64,000 nucleotides of DNA from Hybos culiciformis (lineage: Eukaryota; Arthropoda; Insecta; Diptera; Hybotidae): positions 25,821,090 to 25,885,089 of the forward strand of contig OZ023274.1 of assembly GCA_964007475.1 (NCBI GenBank), read 5' to 3'. Both the position numbers and the translations under genes were made by a program. Numbering within the stretch: position 1 is the first letter of the stretch; each line of letters starts with the position of its first letter. Below are positions 15,401-30,400 of this stretch, piece after piece. The notes under the pieces are model-generated. The model did not search any database, had not been told where the DNA came from, and worked only from the letters and a program-made list of their open reading frames with translations.

Positions 15401-18400
15401 TTTTGTATTCCATTTTCTTTCTTTTTTATCTTTTTTTTGTGTAACTAAAACAGAAATGAATATTTTTAAAAGCTTGATAAGTATCAAATTGTTAGTTTGT
15501 TTTTCACATTATTTTCTTGATAAGTCAAAAATTCTAAATGTCTTTACCAAATTTTCTAAATAAGTTTCATTGTTAGTTCTCCTTAAATTGAAGGGGTTTT
15601 CGAATATATGTTAAGTTTTGCACACTCCTATAAAACTGGTAAACTTTGAGAGTAAAATGTTAATTTATAAAGTTTGAGTAGCACAACTTATTTTAATATA
15701 ATTTTTATTTTTTTAGGTGCCTTCGCTACATGTCTGACTACAGTAGTTGTCTATTGCAAGGATATGGTGTTTTAGCTGGTCCTCCTTCTCGTTTACGTAC
15801 AATTGTTGTTTCAGCACATTTTTCAATTATTGAATGGCAACAACCAAAAATTTTACCAGATACTGTCACATCTTATCATATCAGTTTTCGTAAATTAGGA
15901 AATGATGATGAGTACAGTGTTATTGAAAAGGTAATTTAAAACATTTATGTTGCCACAAGCTTGAATTTCAATTGAGCAGTGCCTAAAACTCTGGCATTTA
16001 GTAGCGCTACTCACAATTCCTATTTGATACTACATATCGTTATCCAAACATTAAAAATTTCAAACACAATTTCTCACCAGAAACATGCAATTTTATAAAT
16101 ATTTTCCAATCATGATATTAAAATTTTTGGTGGAAAACATTGAGGCAGATATCCTTTGTCATATTAAGTCAATTTTCTTCCCTTTTTTTCAATATAATAA
16201 TTTTTTTTTTGAAAATATATTTAAATTTTCTATTTTGATATAGCAAGAGAAGAAAATATAAAGAAATGAATATGCAAGTAATGCCTTCAAGAGATTATTA
16301 TTGCTATTATATCCTTGTTAAATTCTTGAATATTTATTATTAGGAATATTTTTTGACTACATCAGTTCCGTTACAGTTTCCCGCGCCTAAATACATCTTT
16401 TAAAAAAATGATAATCCTAAAAAATATTTTATTAAGTATTATATTTATTATCCTAATAATGTCTTCATTTTTTATTCCTTAAATAAAAATAATAATAATC
16501 GTATATACGGTTAATTCCTTTAAATTTTTGTGTAATTCTCAAATTCAATCCTTGTATATATAATTTTCACACGTTTCCATTTTAATTCAATATGCAGAAC
16601 ATTTTTTTTTTGTTACATATATACAAATTAGAATGGTTTGAGTAAAATATTATTACAAAACTAATTTGAATTTTAAGAAAGCGTATACAATTTTTGAACA
16701 GTATAATTAATAAAATCCTTATGTTTTTGTACTATTAATGTATTTTTAAAAACTTTTAAAACGGATCGTATCATCAATGTAATCATTGAATAATATTTTA
16801 TTTAATAAAATTGGATAATTTTTCGAATATATATTTCAAATCATGGCATAAGTTCACGTTAATGTGCATTACGTATATTTATTATGGACATGATTTTCTT
16901 TAAAGTATCCTAACAAAATGTATTTAAGCTTTATGATAAATGATTGCGTAACTATAATTTGATAGAGATAATAGATATTAAATTTATTTGCTTATGTATA
17001 CATACAGACACATAAATTTTTTGTTGCCTGGAAATCATGTTGCATTGAAAGCTTTTACCATAAATTTTAAGCAAAATTGGTAGTTGACAGCTGGGTGTTG
17101 TATATTATTTTAGGAATTGTAATTTAATAAAATGAAGGATTAGCTCAGAATAAAATAGATTTATGTCTTCTTAAATATCGTTTATGTTATTTTTCATTTT
17201 ATATTCTGTAAATAAAATCTTTTTTTTTTCTTGCATACATAAATATTTATGTACATTACGTAGAGAAATTAATTAAAATTACAATTTATTTTTCTTACAT
17301 AAGCAATTAAGAGTATTACTATAAAAACGGACCAATAAGTATCAAACTATGAATTTTTCTTTCAAATAGTTAACTAAGCTCAACTGAGTATATAATTGGG
17401 TTAAAGGTAAAGCTCATTAATTACAATTTAGGTCACTTTGATTTTTCGATGTTATAACTGTGTTGAAAACTTTTTGAGTGTTTCTGAAGCCCCTTAAAGA
17501 TTCCACAGAAAAGTAAATTTCAATGTGTATCAGAAGTATCAGACACAATATACCTAATTTCTTAATTTCTTAAAAAGTTTTTATTAAAATAGTTACAAAT
17601 TTTGCATAAATTTTTTTATTTTTGAATTAATTTTGTTCAAATTTCAGGAGCATCCACCATTAATTTTGGAAAATTTAGAAGCCGGTATTTTTTATGAAGT
17701 ATTTGCAGTTTCAATTAATGCTCATGGAAAGAGTTCGGCATCACCACGTTTAGTATTTCGAACAAAATTCCAGGTTTGTCGATTTTCATACTTGTATATC
17801 TAAGTATCTTAGTTTTCAAACGCGATCTTGAGTTGAGCCAAGTTGAACTTTAAGGCCTTAACAGCGAACATAAAACATAAGCAGATAAAATGTTTCTAGG
17901 AGAATTTTCATATAAATAAGCTTGTATTTACTCATAACTACTAATTTTTTTTTGTGGTTACAATATTGATCATTATTATCAAAAAAAAAAAAAATATATA
18001 AAACTTCTATTTTGTTTTTTTTTTTGTGGCTCAAATAGTTTTCATGAAAAACATTTTTACGAGAAAAAAAAAACTATGTACATGAAGTACATGAAGTTGA
18101 AACATAAAAACTTCTTTTTGATACATTAATAATATCCTGAGGAAAATTAAAAAGTTAAAAAAACATTTCATCAGGAAAATTCTAAAATTTATATTTTCTA
18201 TCTTTTTGTTTTTTTTTTCTTACTTTTTTTTACTTTTCTATTATTATTATTATTTTTTTTTTTCAGGAAAATATTGAAGTACCAACTCGTACATACAATA
18301 TGACTCAATGTTGTTTTGCTTCAGGATTGTTACCACAATGCATGAAACTTTGTACTTATGACATAAGGATGTCTGATATTCAAGAACTTGCTACTATGTG

Positions 18401-21400
18401 CCAAGCACAAATTGGTAATTAATTTAGAATTTTATTCTATTTTATTTTAAATCATATTTAAATAATATTCAAGTATAACGAAAAAATATGAAAAATAAAT
18501 AAAAATAAATTTCGTGAATAAAATTGTATAAATAAATATGATTTTTCTGTGCGGTGTATGTTGTTTTGTGAAAAATCTATCCGAAAATTATATTATTACG
18601 TTTATTTTATACTTATCGAACTTGTTCTACAAGTTTTTATTTAATAACATATCTATTGAAGATAAAGAATATAAAATAAAAATATAAGAAGTATAAAAAT
18701 TGTTATTGAACTTTAAGCCAAAAACGTATTATGTACGTATCTTTATTTTTAGGAGAAAAACATATGTTTATTTTTAGGAGAAATGTTTCTTCGAAAATTT
18801 TTAGAAATAATAGAATTTTTTATATTGTTTTATTTGTAAAAAATATTACTATACCATAAATTTGTATAATTAAATAATTCTTTCGCAAGATCTAATCAAA
18901 CAAGACTACATATTTGATTTGAGACTTGTGTACATATTTTTAAGAGATATAATTCTCGCATGATTTTAAAATTAGAAGTCTTGTTTTTAAATTCTATTGT
19001 AATTAAATAAAATAAACAAATTTGTTTAAAATGAGAAAAGTTTTAAATAAATGTTTGTAAATTGTTCAACAGCACATTTGAACAGTTTTTTTTTTTTATA
19101 TAAAATTAGACAATATTTTTAATTCAAAGAATCAACCAAAATTTGATTCATTATTTCATCGCTGAATTATATTAAATATTCACTGTTCTGTTTTTTTTTT
19201 ATTAAGAAATCTAATAGCAATGGTTAAATTTTCCAGAACGTGAACGCTTTTCAATAATTTATAAATTGCAACTGATATTTTTATTAAGGATAAATACTAT
19301 TCCTCTGGTGCAATATTACTTTATAAAATCGTTGCAGATAAAAATATAATAAAAAAAAAACCCAGCACGAAATCTTATTTTGTTCTTTTGCTACGTGACT
19401 CAATTTAGTTTTAAACGAAAAAAATAAAAATCTTGTATATTTATGTATAATTGATCCTCATAGAGAAATGCAAAGTACTCAGTCAAATGATGACAAGAAT
19501 TAAGCAACCGAAAACAATTTCAAAATTGGAACTTTCTACAGTGAAATCCAGCAGAACTCATCATGAGTATTTTGTATGTTCTCATTGCCGTGGATATTAT
19601 AATATTTAGAATGAATGATAAGTTGATTCGCACTGTATAGATTAGATTGTATACATATGTATATTTTATATATATTTATAGTACAGTTTAGATATTTTAC
19701 ACAAATTCATAATTATTTATTATTTGCACGAGTATCTCGAACAAATTTAATTCCATACATTAATTACATATAAATTTTGAACAGCATTTGTACAAGAAAT
19801 TATAAAAATACATAAAGTAAAAAGGAACAATATTCGAATTATCGAAACATTTTCTTTTTCTTAATAAAATAAATAAATATTATATACATAACTTTTTCTT
19901 TCCCATAAAAGAAAATCTTTTAAACATGTGTGAACGAGAGTCCTAATTATAGTTATAACTTTATTTTCCAAAAGAGTTAAAATCCATAAACTTTATTAAA
20001 TAAATTTTCCACCTCATTTAAACCTATACATTTGAAAAAAAAAAAAAACTTTTCAATTTAAAAACAATTTTCAAAACAGTTTTCCATTCAATTCATAATT
20101 ATTAATGTTTATTTTATTTTTTTTTAAAGGTGTTATTTCTAGATGTGCCGCAGGTGGTCGTGACCACACACCATGTTGTAATCGTAGAGGTGTAGTATCT
20201 ACATGTATACCATTATGTCGCGGGGTTTTACCACCCTTACAAACCGCAGCCGATTGTTTATCTTATGCTGGGAATATATTACAATGTGTTGAAGAAGGTA
20301 AAATTTTGTATAATGTGTTAATATTGTTATATTTGATTTCAAAATTCTAATATATTTAAGGATAAATATATTTTTGTCATTTAGAAAATGAAATTTTCAA
20401 ACCAACTTTTACCGAAATATTTTCAAAAACGTGCATGTTGTTGTTGAATAATATAGCAATGTGATCGTCCCAGTAACTTATATTGCACAGTCAAAAGCTT
20501 CTCTGCTCAAATATATTTTTATTAATAATTGCGGAATATTTCTCAAATGTACTAATTCAATAGAACAAATAAAAAAATTTATACAAATTCCAGTCCGAGG
20601 TGGGAATCAAACCCAGAACCAAACAAGATAAAGATAAAGATTAAAAGTAAGCCGACAAAGATAAAGATTTAAAGTAAGCCGACAAAGATAAAGATTAAAA
20701 GTAAAAAGCAAGATTATGAACAATTTTTCAGAATGAGAAAAATGTCATTCAAAAGTGAACATCGAACAAATTTTCCATTCTTCCTGTTTACGTTCACTTT
20801 TCCGTTGTTGTTTTAGTGGTGAATTTCAATGCACCGCGAACTGAATCAAATCTTCGGCCATTTAGGAAAATTCTTTTTCTCAAATAATAAATATTAAATT
20901 AAATTTTGTTCACGTTCACGTCGAAGTGTGTACGTGTAGGCACCTTAAACCACAAACATAGCCTATAATTTTCAGGAACTTTATTTTCATTTTTATTTAA
21001 GTGAAAATTTTATATTTTTTATGTAACACACGTATATTTATATAAATCTACCGGAATAAAAAATCTAGTAAATCCAAATCTGCTTTCTTTTTTTGAAGCT
21101 AAATAATAATTTACTTATACGCCAATATTTCAAGTTATGGTGTTTATTTCTTTTTAAATTATAGTATAAGACATTATTATATAGATGTATAATGTATGTA
21201 AATTATATATAGTAGCTAGGGAAAAAACCAAACAACAAATATACAGTATAATATTGTATATATACTATATGTTAATAAAAAAAACTAGAAAAAGAAAAAT
21301 AAGGATACCTTTTCGCATAAATTTCTAGAGTACAAACATACATTTATGTTTATATGCATAAAAAAAAAGTTTCAAATTTGAAATATATATAGAACACAAG

Positions 21401-24400
21401 AACAGAAGAAAAAACTTTTCTTTTACAAGTCTTCTATTTTTATTTATATGCTTATATGATCTTCTACAATAATATATAAACGATAAAACAGAGATACATG
21501 CAAATATATATGTACCTACTAACAATATACATACATATATAATACTATAATTTATGGTCTGAAAAGAAATGGAGCGCAAGAGTGAAGCACATATTGCTTA
21601 TTTAAATAAGGTAGAGTTACAAAAAAAATAAATAGAGAAAAAAGGTTAGTTATGAGACCTTTTATGGGAAACTTAAATTTTATTTTCTCTGTGTCTGGAA
21701 TATAAATATCACATATATCATAAAAGAAAATTCACCTTAAAGGACATTGAATTTACATAAATTAATTTAAAATTTATGAAAATTTATGAACTTTAGATTT
21801 TATTTTGTATTATGAGATATTCATATCAGTTGGCTTTCATTCTTATTAAATTTTATTTATTTTTATTATCTTGTATTTTTTTTTAAGCATAAAATATTCT
21901 AGATTATGTAATAATGTTTTTCTTGCTTTTTTTTTGTTAGTATTAATATCTATGTTCTATGTATAATATTATTTTTCTTAAATTTAAGAATAATTTAATG
22001 GATAAATAATGTGATAGTATAAATTAGTTTCTAAAATTCAAATTTAGATGCTATTAAAAATACGGGATATTATAAGATTTACTGCCAATTTATCCATTCA
22101 AAAAATAACTTGAATTATTTTGTAGGAATTGGACAAATATAGCAAAACGAACGTTTTTTATTTAATTATCAGATTTAAAACTTACTTACCAATTATTAAA
22201 ATTCAGTCTTTGATTTTATTTTAATAAAAACAAAAATTTTACTAGATTGTGGTGTCAAATACAGAATAAAGCCGAAAAAAACATAATTTTACTTTTTGAT
22301 TATAGTTAAAGATTACTACAATTTAAACTCAACTTATGAATTTCAACATTTCTGTGTTCAAAAGCCGAAACGTCTTAAATGATGATAAGACAAAATTGAG
22401 ATAGTATTATAAAGTTGCTTCTTTATTTATGTAGTTCATTTTCATCCTTACCCTTTTTATTCTATGACAATCCGTTAAGAAGTTATAGACATTGGATAAA
22501 CGTTGTAACTAAATTTTTTTTATTGTGCTTTTGGAAAATAATATTAAGTTTACTATGAAAAACGTCTTATTTGCTTCTTGTCAAATAACAGAAGTTTAAA
22601 CTAATAATTTGATAATTTATAAACCGCTCTAACTCAAAACAAAGATTTTGCAGATAAGACGTTCTGGCCATAAAAAATAATAAATATGCGAAAGATTCCA
22701 CGAATATCAAAATAACCTTATCTTATGCATTACCTTAAATATTTTTATTGGATCAAAAATCAACAACATTAATTTTAATAAGACGAATGTGAATAAAATC
22801 GTAATTTCACTAGCAACATTTTTGTGACCGATAACACTTTAAATTGGAAAGATCAATAATTCATTTTTGAATGCAATAATATACAATTAAGAACTTCAAA
22901 TTCTTTCGTATCATATTCAGAACGTGATAAGAATATTATCACAAAATGATGCAATCAATAATGTTAAATCATTCTCCATAGGAAGGACAAAATGATTGCC
23001 CATTCTGTTATTCAAGTACAATATCATTTCAGTTTTTCGTTAATGTTTTAATAAACGAAGAGCATAATATTTTTTCGCGAAAATAAGTATATTTGATTTG
23101 AGCTTTAAGTCAGTTACAATATTTAACAATATATTTGTGCCCTACGAAAGCGGTATAAGATGAAAGTTAGGATTTTTACATTTTTTCAAATACATTTTGC
23201 GACTTCAAAGATGGAACTAACTAGAAAAATCATAATGGTAATTCGAAAAAACGCCGTCACGTCGCCAGCCCCAACTGAATAAAAAATCTCTATTTGAACT
23301 ATTTGAAAGAGAGCGCGATTAAAATTTATCGTTTTCTTTCTCTAAAAATTCAAGTTCGATATTAAGTTCACTTATTAATAAAAAAAAAATTGTTGGGTTT
23401 AATGATTTTCTTTTATTTCTCATACAATTTTCAAGAGTCTCGCCTAGTTAAATTAAATTTTATTAAATTTAATTTACTAAAATAACAATTGAAAATAAAT
23501 GATGTTGAAAGCATATAAATATTGTAGATATCGATAGAATTAAATTCATTGAAAACCAATAAATTTTAAACATCATATATAATCATCAGAAGAATAATAG
23601 TTATACATAATATATAGAGGTTTTTCTTCAAAATATAATCTTTTTTTTTTTTTGGAAAATAAATTTCGATTGAAAAATCTCTTAAAAATTGATTTTTATT
23701 ACAAAATTAAAAAGGATGATGTCTCCTGAGAAATTCTTATATGATAAAGATAAAGCTGTAATTTATAACACTGAAATGTTTTCAAATATCAATTTTATCA
23801 TATGTTATTTAAAATCTCATTTCCAACGAAGTAAAAAAAAACATTTTCTTTATTTCCCAAACATTCAAAATAGGGTGGAGACATCACTTTCCGAATACCA
23901 CTAACTGATATACTTATGCCGCGAATAACTCAACGTAGCAGATTATTGAAAATAGACCATCATGATGTAGTACACTTAAAAAACAAATCGAACTAATAGA
24001 AGACTAAAGTAATATTTCACATAAACATGTTAGATGTAGAATCTGATTGTGTATAAAAAATAGTTTTTGTAATTTATTCTAAGCTAGAACTATAATATCG
24101 TATTATAAATATAAATAATAAATGCCAAATTTTAAGCACAAAGTTCAAAAAGTACCAAAAAATAACTCAGTTTTAGATAAAAATTTTTCTACTATATTTT
24201 ATAAATGATTATGCCCACCGAGTGTGCATAGGTGTTCCATTACCGGTGTCTTGCGTATTCGCTTGTGGGTTCAGTGTTACAATTCAATTTTTTCGTTAAA
24301 TATTATATATCTCTGTGGAACAATGATGGCTGAATCTCTTTTCTCTTAAATAATCGAAAAGTGGTATCCAAACCCTACAGAATATATTGTAGATATAATT

Positions 24401-27400
24401 TTTCCTACAAAATTTCGATACAGGGTAGAATGCTCTGGTTTCTGTTAAATTTTTTTTATATTTAAGCATTATAGTTAAAAAAAAAATAAAACCAAAAAAA
24501 AAACATAGAAGTACCTACTATATATAATCTAAATTTCATTGAGTAGAAAATTTTAACGCTATAAATCAAAAAAAAAAAATTTTCCGGCTTCCTTTTTTTT
24601 TTCTTCTTTATGTTTATAACCTTAATTTTTTTATACTTTACCAACTTTAATAATATGGAAAAATATTGAAGAATTAGTAGAATTGAATTCATAATTTTAA
24701 TACAAAAAAAAATCTTTTTTTTTTTTTAAATTATAACTTTTTTGAACTGATTTTGGTTATTAATTTTACCGTATGTAGAGCGATTAAACATAAATTCATA
24801 AAAATTTCAGCCTAATTAGCGCAAAAGAAAATAATTTAAATTATTTCATGATATATATATAATCAGAAAAAAATACTAATGGAAAAGTAACTTAACCTTT
24901 GTGGTAATTCTTCTATGTCGATTACTTCTGAAAACTGTGAATATTTGTAGTAGGATAGTAGGATGATAACTCTTAAGCTTCATCAGATCATGGGTTCGAA
25001 GTATTTTCAATTATTTTGTTTTTGGTTGAGCTCTTATCCACAATTCTCCAAAATATTGGAAAATGATGCGATATCACTTTATGAAAACAATAATTTATAT
25101 TTTTATTTATAACACAACACGAACTATATATATTGTATATGCTTGTATGTATCTTTAACTATACTATAAAATTCATTTGGTTTTTTCTTTTTCAAATAAA
25201 AAAACATTTATATCGCACTAAAATTTATATGATTTTATTTTTTTTTTTTTTCATTTTATTTATTTCTCTAAAGATTACTAAATAATCGATAAAAATTTTT
25301 CATGTTTTTGATTTTCTGCAACATATTCTTCATAATTAATTTTTTTATTTTTAAGATTATTTTTTATTGAAATTAAAACAAAATTTGGTATTTTTTCTGA
25401 ATACATGGTTTTAACACTTAAACTATGTAAGTATTTCCGAGAAAAATGAATTATTCGATGTTTAATTTAGAACCAGACCTGTTTTTGCAGAACTAATAAT
25501 TTGTCTGATCTGAACTAATGCCAATACCATTTTAATAAATAAATCAATAATAAAACATTGAACCTAGAACGATCATAATCAGAGTCAACGATAATATTGG
25601 CTACATTTAGTTTTTCGTCTATTTAATTTTTTCCCTTGCAAAATAAGATATAAACCGAACTTGTATGTAACCTAATGTATGCTATCAATACATTATGTGT
25701 AACGCATGTAATTTTAACAATTAAGGGTACATAAATTTTGTTAAAAATGAGGGATGTTTTTAATATGTTAACACGAAGCGACAACGACGTTCATAAGAAG
25801 TGTAATTTTATTTCTGGTTGCATAGGTACCCTAGATTTTGTTCCAAAAAAAAACAAAATAGAAAAATTTTCACCAAGTAGTATTGTTACAAAGTTATAAT
25901 GTAACATGATTCGTGGTATGAATAATTGTGGTTTATTGTTCTTTATTTTTATTTTGATATTTTTCTTTCTTTGCACAAAATTTTTTTTTTTTTTAATATT
26001 GAGGGAAACAAATGAAAATTACTTTCTCGTCATTCTATATATTTTCATGAAAAAAAGGATATACAATTATATGGGAAAAATTAAATTATATTTACACTAG
26101 GTAGAAAAAGTCTGCGTACGGGCTCGTTTTCTTATTTTTTGTTCAACATGTTCCCAGTTTTTGATGTCATTTAAAAGGACTCTATAAAAAAAGTTTTTAT
26201 GTTAAAAAACATTTTTTTCAAAATTTAAATTTTGAAAAATATCAATTTTTGGAAAAGTGTGCGTACAGCCGGTTTTAATGCCGCGTCTGAAATTATCTAG
26301 TAATGTCATTTGAAAGACTATTGAATGTATTGAATGTATTTTAATCCCCACGATAAGGGAAAGTGTCAAAAATCCCCTCTGCTGCTTGCTTGAAACCAGG
26401 CTGTTGCGAATTGCGATACACGAATTTTAATAGAAATCTTCTGATAGATTTAAATTTTTATTTAATTTTTTTTTAATTAATCCAAAATAAATGAATATTA
26501 TAAGATAAGTTGTACCAAAGACATTTAAAAATAATACATCAGCATGCAAATTCAATCAAAATCATCTGAATGCTTCATTGAGATAATAAGAAAAAGAGTT
26601 AAATTGGTTAAATTTTATACTTTTACAGAGAATTTTGTGACAGTCCTAAAAATTTTTAAAATCAATTAAAAATAAGAATTATGTGGTTATATATTTACAT
26701 TTTATATTTATAGGTACCGGTAATATACCTGGTCCTGTTGAAGATGTTCATGTTACATCTGTTACAAATACCAGCATATCTTTGGCATGGATACCATCTG
26801 AAACAGATGTCGATAATACAGAAGCTAAATATATTGACTTTTTAGTTCAATATGGTAAAGTGAATAATATGACAATGTATGAAACTGTGGTTAAATTAGA
26901 AAATGTAAGTCTATTATTATTTATGGGATATACAATAAAATCAATAAATTTGCATTCCAAAGGATAATATATAATTTCATAAGTGCTCAAATATTAGTTA
27001 TTCAATGAGAATTTATTGTATATAATAAATTCATATTTTTATACAATGTATTTGTATGTGCAGTCAATGATTATTAAATCTAATGTGAAATGATTTTTTT
27101 TTTTTTTTTTAAGAAATGGAATTACTGGAGAATAATGGATTATAAACAATTTTAAGAAAGAACACAATTCATTAGATTTATTAGAAAGACATATGAGTAA
27201 CTATATCAAATTTATAACTTGAGGACCATGTAACAATTTAAGTTACTTATGTCAGAAAGTAAAATATGTTGTCTTTTCCATACTGTAGAATGCTTTAGAA
27301 AAATATCGATATTTAGTTTAGTATCTGGTTCAGTATAGTATCTTATAGATATTATACTTCTTTTTGTCTATTTGATTGCATTCTATGAACAACCTCTGCT

Positions 27401-30400
27401 GTATAAAATCAAGAAATTTAACAATAATGTTAAAAAAATTGCAATTTTTCTCTACAATTTGTCTATTAAAAAAAATTTGAATTTCTTGTCTATGCAAAAT
27501 TAAAGATAATTTCTTTTGGAAATTTTTAAACAATATGGAAATTTTTTGTTTTGTTTTTTATTATTTGAATTTTATGATAATTTTTAAATTCTATTTTCAT
27601 TTTTGATCACAGGAATTGAATACAACAGAAACAGAAATTGAATTGAATAATTTGGAACCATTATCATTGTATAGAATATTGGTAACAGCCAGAGGTAAAC
27701 ATGGATCATCTTTACCATCGTCAATGCTCATAATAAATACAACAAATTTAGGTTTGATATCACCAATAATTATTAGTAATACATAATTTGCCCGCTTCAG
27801 GTGATAGTAACTGAGAAAAATCTCCAAAATCTTTCAGGAACTTATTCCGGATTGATTTAGTTCGGAAATAAAGTTGCTCTGATATATTATATGGAACTAG
27901 TTAAATAGGACTAGTTCTAAATTAAGAAAAGAACTGTTGACATCAACATAAAATAAATAATTAATTTGTAAGGAAATGGATGAGAGCTCAACAAAATTAT
28001 TTTTGATTTCTTGAAACTATAGTTCAAGAACTGATTAAAAATCCTTTGGATAATTGCAATTTAAGAATTTTGTATTCGTTCCTGAATAAGCTTACCAGTC
28101 TGCACGGTGGAGGTCAATATTATTTATACTAAATATTAAGATTAAAAAATATGTTGCCAAATAGTGAGTGTAATTAAAAACTTGAGTTTAACCAAATAGC
28201 ACTTATAATACTGAAGCGAATAAGATATTTTAGATTATGTTCAAAGTATTAAATTTAAAATTAATTTCAGATTCATCAAGTACAATATATGGTGCTCCAT
28301 CACCACCACACTCACTGGCAATAACTGCTCATAGTGCAACTTGGGTTACGGTATCATGGCAGCCACCTGAATTTTCACATCCGCATGAAGTATTGTCCTA
28401 CAAGTAAGTGTAACTTTGAATCAAAAGTTATAATTATGTACTCGTTATAAATCTCATTTACTTTATGTTTGTCCTGAAATTAAACGAATAATAATTCACA
28501 TGCACATTCACATTAAAAGAAACATTGTTAACGGAACCAGTTTCATTAAACTATAATTCTATGAAAACAAAGTTCCTTTATTGATGCGGGGGGAAAACTT
28601 AAAACAAGTTTCTTGAAATTAAAGTTTCAGTAAAAAAATTTGTTCTGTGTGCGGCCTAGCCTAACTTACATTTTTATTGCTTTTATTTGCTTGTAGTTCT
28701 AATAAAATTTTCTTTTTTTATTGCGAATAAAACTAAATTTATAAACAACACAATTTTATAAAGAAATTTCAAATAATTAATATTTTACAATAATTATTCA
28801 ATATTTTTCAATTTTTATACATTATTGTTTTGGAATTTATACATACTGCACTACTATAGTAACATACAATACAAAAATTAATATGAGATTGAATTATATT
28901 TTATATTATGTTATGTTTTCAACTTAAAAAAAAAAAACACACGAAGCAGTCATAGAACTGCCTACAGAAGTTTATACTTAAAGATTTAAAATATGAAATA
29001 ACAGTGGCTACAAATGAGAGGCTGCTGATTACAAAATGTAAATTAAAATATTTTACCCTCTACCAAAAAAACGCACAACGCGGCTAAAGAAGTATAAACT
29101 TAAAAAAAAATTTCGCATATTTTGCTCCGGCACGACCTAACCGTAGCTCCCCACCCAAAATATTTTTTTCAAGTAATCTTAATTTCACCGGAGCTACCTA
29201 TTAAAAAAAAAAAAATGTTCGTATATTTTGCTCCGGCACGACCTAAACGTAGCTCCCCACCCAAAATTTTTTTTCAGGTAATATTAATTTCACCGGAGCT
29301 ACCTATTTTGAAAAAATAATTTTTCATATATTTTGCTCCGGGACGACCTAACCGTAGCTCCCCACCCAAAAATTTTTTTCAGGTAATATTAATTTCACCG
29401 GAGCTACCTATTTTGAAAAAAAAAATTTTCGTATATTTTGCTCCGGCACGACCTAACCGTAGCTCCCCACCCAAAAATTTTTTTCAGGTAATATTAATTT
29501 CACCGGAGTTACCTATTTAAAAAAAAAAAAAATTTTCGTATATTTTGCTCCGGCAGGACCTAACCGTAGCTCCCCACCCAAAAAATTTTTTCCGTTAATA
29601 TTAATTTCACCGGAGCTACCTATTTTGGAAAAAAAAAAAAAATCGTATATTTTGCTCCGGCACGACCTAACCGTAGCTCCCAACCCAAATTTTTTTTTTC
29701 AGGTAATATTAATTTCACGGGAGCTACCTATTTTGAAAAAAAAAAAAATTTTCGTATATTTTGCTCCGGCACGACCTAACCGTAGCTCCCACCCAAAATA
29801 TTTTTTTCAGGTAATATTAATTTCACCGGAGCTACCTATTTAAAAAAAAAAAATTTCGTAGATGTTGCTCCGGCACGACCTAACCGTAGCTCCCCACCCA
29901 AAAATTTTTTTTCAGGTAATATTAATTTCACCGGAGCTACCTATTTTCAAAAAAAAAAAGTTTTCTTATATTTTGCTCCTGCACGACCTAACCGTAGCTC
30001 CCCACCTAAAATTTTTTTTTCAGGTAATCTTAATTTCACCGGAGCTACCTATTTTAAAAAAAAATTTTTTTTGTATATTTTGCTCCGGCACGACCTAACC
30101 GTAGCATTTTTTGCTTGTAATATTGGGCCCTATATATACATATATTTGAAATTAAAAAATCTTGTCATTTGGAATCGAACCAGGCACCTTCAGACTTACA
30201 GTCTGATGTTCTAGCCACTAAGCTGTATTGTCCATATGATTTTGGGTTTCTTAAATATAATAAAAAAATAAGTATTCTTATTCTAATTTTTCTGAGAAAA
30301 ATTCTATATGAAAATGGATTTTTACCCTCTACCTACCCTAATCATCAAACGCCGGTAAAGAAGTATAAACTTCAAAAAAAACTAAATAACATGAATATGG

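Larger units (their letters stand above)
20298..26713. other. intron 7 (6.4 kb)
   Basis: It contains a tRNA-like T-arm on the minus strand near 20594-20620, a 27-bp tandem repeat (20630-20710), and a possible Tc1-like end near 26096. The rest is AT-rich with long T and A runs. No internal exon with family similarity was seen. Confidence 0.7.

Noticed and set aside
29122..30098. Four open frames in a row with the shared peptide motif RHDLTVAP...FFQVILISPELPI
   Set aside because: They are translations of the 106-bp satellite unit. The frame breaks when homopolymer length changes, and no domain is present.
30165..30235. Possible tRNA-Tyr gene on the minus strand
   Set aside because: The A box, anticodon arm and B box are suggestive, but the acceptor stem does not pair and the D arm is degenerate, so it is listed as a tRNA-like pseudogene.
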